DNA from: Dehalococcoidia bacterium UBA5629
GTDB lineage: Bacteria > Chloroflexota > Dehalococcoidia > GIF9 > UBA5629
Length of the DNA stretch: 6,826 nt
Assembly: GCA_002421445.1 (NCBI GenBank)
Contig: DIKB01000103.1
Location: 7,454 to 14,279, forward strand
Direction: 5' to 3'
The position numbers and the translations under genes are program-made. Of the stretch, positions 5,708 through 6,826 are shown in pieces (positions within the stretch are counted from its first letter, which is position 1; each line of letters begins with the position of its first letter). The notes under the pieces are model-generated. The model was not told the origin of the DNA, ran no database searches, and saw nothing but the letters and a program-made list of their open reading frames with translations.

Positions 5708-6826
5708 TTATGTTTTCATTTTCGGAGTTTGCCTTCGTTTCAACAGGATTACGATCAGTATCAACACTGCTGCGATTGCACTGATAACGAGAACCCAGAA
5801 AATCGTGTCAGAGACGATGAACGATTTTTGTGGTAATGTTTTTTCGGCATCAATATCAGTAGCGCCATTAACAGGATTAAGAAGCGTGGGGACAGCAATA
5901 ACAGGTTGTGGAGGTGCCGCAGCCTGTTGTACCGTGAACGACATTGTCGGCGACCATTGCCCTGTGCCAAACTCGTTATTTTCGGCACGTGTCACCCGTA
6001 TCTTCCAGTAATAGGTCGTGCTGACATTTATTCCCTCTTTTTTTGACGGAAGTAGGACACTCGGTGACACTGTACTGCTTGTCACGATTACCGTATATTT
6101 TCTGGTTATCTGCGAGAAATCTTGATTTGTGCCAAGCCACAGCTCGTATTCTCTGGCCTGCGTTGAATGTTGCCAGGAAAACTTAATATCATTGACTTCT
6201 CCGGTACTGGAATCGATAGATATCGCTTCATTCATGGCGGGTGACACCGGTACAGGAGCTTGAAATTGCTGCGTGTTATTTGGTTGTGTCTGAGCAGGTG
6301 TTGTTGGTTGCGGAATAGGCCTTATCGGTGTCAGACAATCGCAGTAAGTCCAAAGCCTTCCTGTAGTAGCAGTATAAGGCCGATTGTCGATAGCCCAGAG
6401 GTATCCATTCTCGGATGATTTCAGCGCAGTTGGCTCTCTGGTGAACAGGACTCCTGAACTTAATCCTGCGTTCAATGAATCCCATTCAATGAACGGTGGC
6501 GCAGCGTCCCCTGGATAAAGCGTACGATCTGCACCGCTTGTTATCCCTGAACACCATGCTCCGTATAACGTCCCAATCATGGCAAGCCCATAGAATCTCT
6601 GACCTGGCGGCTCCATAGAAACCCAGCCGGTGCTTCCGCCTCCAGCGTATATACCTGCGGATGGAGCATCGCTTCCCGCATAGATAACTAAATTATTGGA
6701 ATATCTGGAATCAATAACAGGGTGCATATTGCCCGGGATAAGCACAGGAGACGTTTGAGCAAACTCATGGCCACCGTCGATAGAATAGGCGACTCTGCCC
6801 TGCCCCGCCTCACCGACGAGGACTAT
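5708..6826 (-). CDS. Cell-surface protein, C-terminal part: Asp-box propeller, fibronectin-III-like domain, membrane anchor (5' end outside window)
   Basis: The frame runs open from the right edge to a TAA at 5708, giving 372 residues of a longer protein. The GTG at 6745 is internal: the frame continues upstream of it as readable protein with YSIDGGHEF, an Asp-box (BNR) motif of beta-propellers, and no ribosome site is evident. Order visible: propeller-like region rich in Gly, Tyr and Trp (about 6826-6335); Pro/Thr/Gln-rich linker (about 6331-6251); fibronectin type III-like domain (about 6250-5927; FSWQHSTQAREYELWLG, TTYYWKIRV, GQWSPTMSFTV); a Pro-rich stretch with VPTLLNPVNGATDID, resembling the start of a second such domain that is not completed; one membrane helix (about 5809-5741) and a basic tail RRQTPKMKT. 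The helix plus positive tail predicts a C-terminal anchor with the rest outside the cell. The signal peptide would be outside the window. A binding or S-layer-like structural role is plausible; no enzyme motif or specific function is recognised. Confidence 0.85.
   Translation of the reverse strand: MVLVGEAGQGRVAYSIDGGHEFAQTSPVLIPGNMHPVIDSRYSNNLVIYAGSDAPSAGIYAGGGSTGWVSMEPPGQRFYGLAMIGTLYGAWCSGITSGADRTLYPGDAAPPFIEWDSLNAGLSSGVLFTREPTALKSSENGYLWAIDNRPYTATTGRLWTYCDCLTPIRPIPQPTTPAQTQPNNTQQFQAPVPVSPAMNEAISIDSSTGEVNDIKFSWQHSTQAREYELWLGTNQDFSQITRKYTVIVTSSTVSPSVLLPSKKEGINVSTTYYWKIRVTRAENNEFGTGQWSPTMSFTVQQAAAPPQPVIAVPTLLNPVNGATDIDAEKTLPQKSFIVSDTIFWVLVISAIAAVLILIVILLKRRQTPKMKT

Noticed and set aside
6743..6745. 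GTG at 6745 as the true start of the surface protein.
   Set aside because: The frame is open to the window edge with meaningful upstream protein (YSIDGGHEF Asp-box), no signal peptide follows the GTG, and no ribosome site is seen.

Overview
The window carries six protein genes in two convergent blocks and has no gene-free stretch longer than about 150 bases. The DNA is moderately AT-leaning and the genes are bacterial in layout. The best guess for the host is an uncultivated member of the Chloroflexota, probably Dehalococcoidia. This rests on the Cache-HAMP-GAF-HisKA_3 kinase with NarL-type partners and, above all, on the style of the surface protein at the right end (Asp-box propeller, fibronectin-III-like domain, C-terminal membrane anchor). 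No rRNA or other phylogenetic marker is present, so this is an inference.

Plus strand, 1-3354: a signalling block. A membrane-bound sensor histidine kinase (26-2152) is followed 11 bases later by a NarL/LuxR-type response regulator (2164-2814); the ribosome site of the second overlaps the stop of the first, so the pair is almost certainly co-expressed. A perfect 13-bp stem-loop (2831-2862) follows. Then comes a second, stand-alone receiver protein (2956-3354) whose receiver is about half identical to the first but which has no DNA-binding domain. The likely circuit is: extracellular ligand, then kinase autophosphorylation on His512, then Asp58 of the NarL-type regulator, with the single-domain receiver as a competing or sink acceptor.

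Minus strand, 6826-3407: a surface-protein gene (5708-6826, 5' end outside the window), then hypoxanthine phosphoribosyltransferase (hpt, 5119-5643), then adenine deaminase (ade, 3407-5107). The hpt-ade pair is a purine-salvage operon: Ade converts adenine to hypoxanthine and Hpt converts hypoxanthine plus PRPP to IMP. It has its own strong sigma70-like promoter (5650-5679). The predicted transcription start falls on the A of the hpt start codon, and hpt has no Shine-Dalgarno sequence, so its message is predicted to be leaderless. The downstream ade gene has a normal ribosome site overlapping the hpt stop.

No mobile element, CRISPR array, tRNA or rRNA was seen. The most interesting observations are the leaderless hpt promoter with an inverted repeat over its -35 box, the adjacent duplicated receiver with a localised patch of identical DNA, and the two structured repeats around the stand-alone receiver gene.
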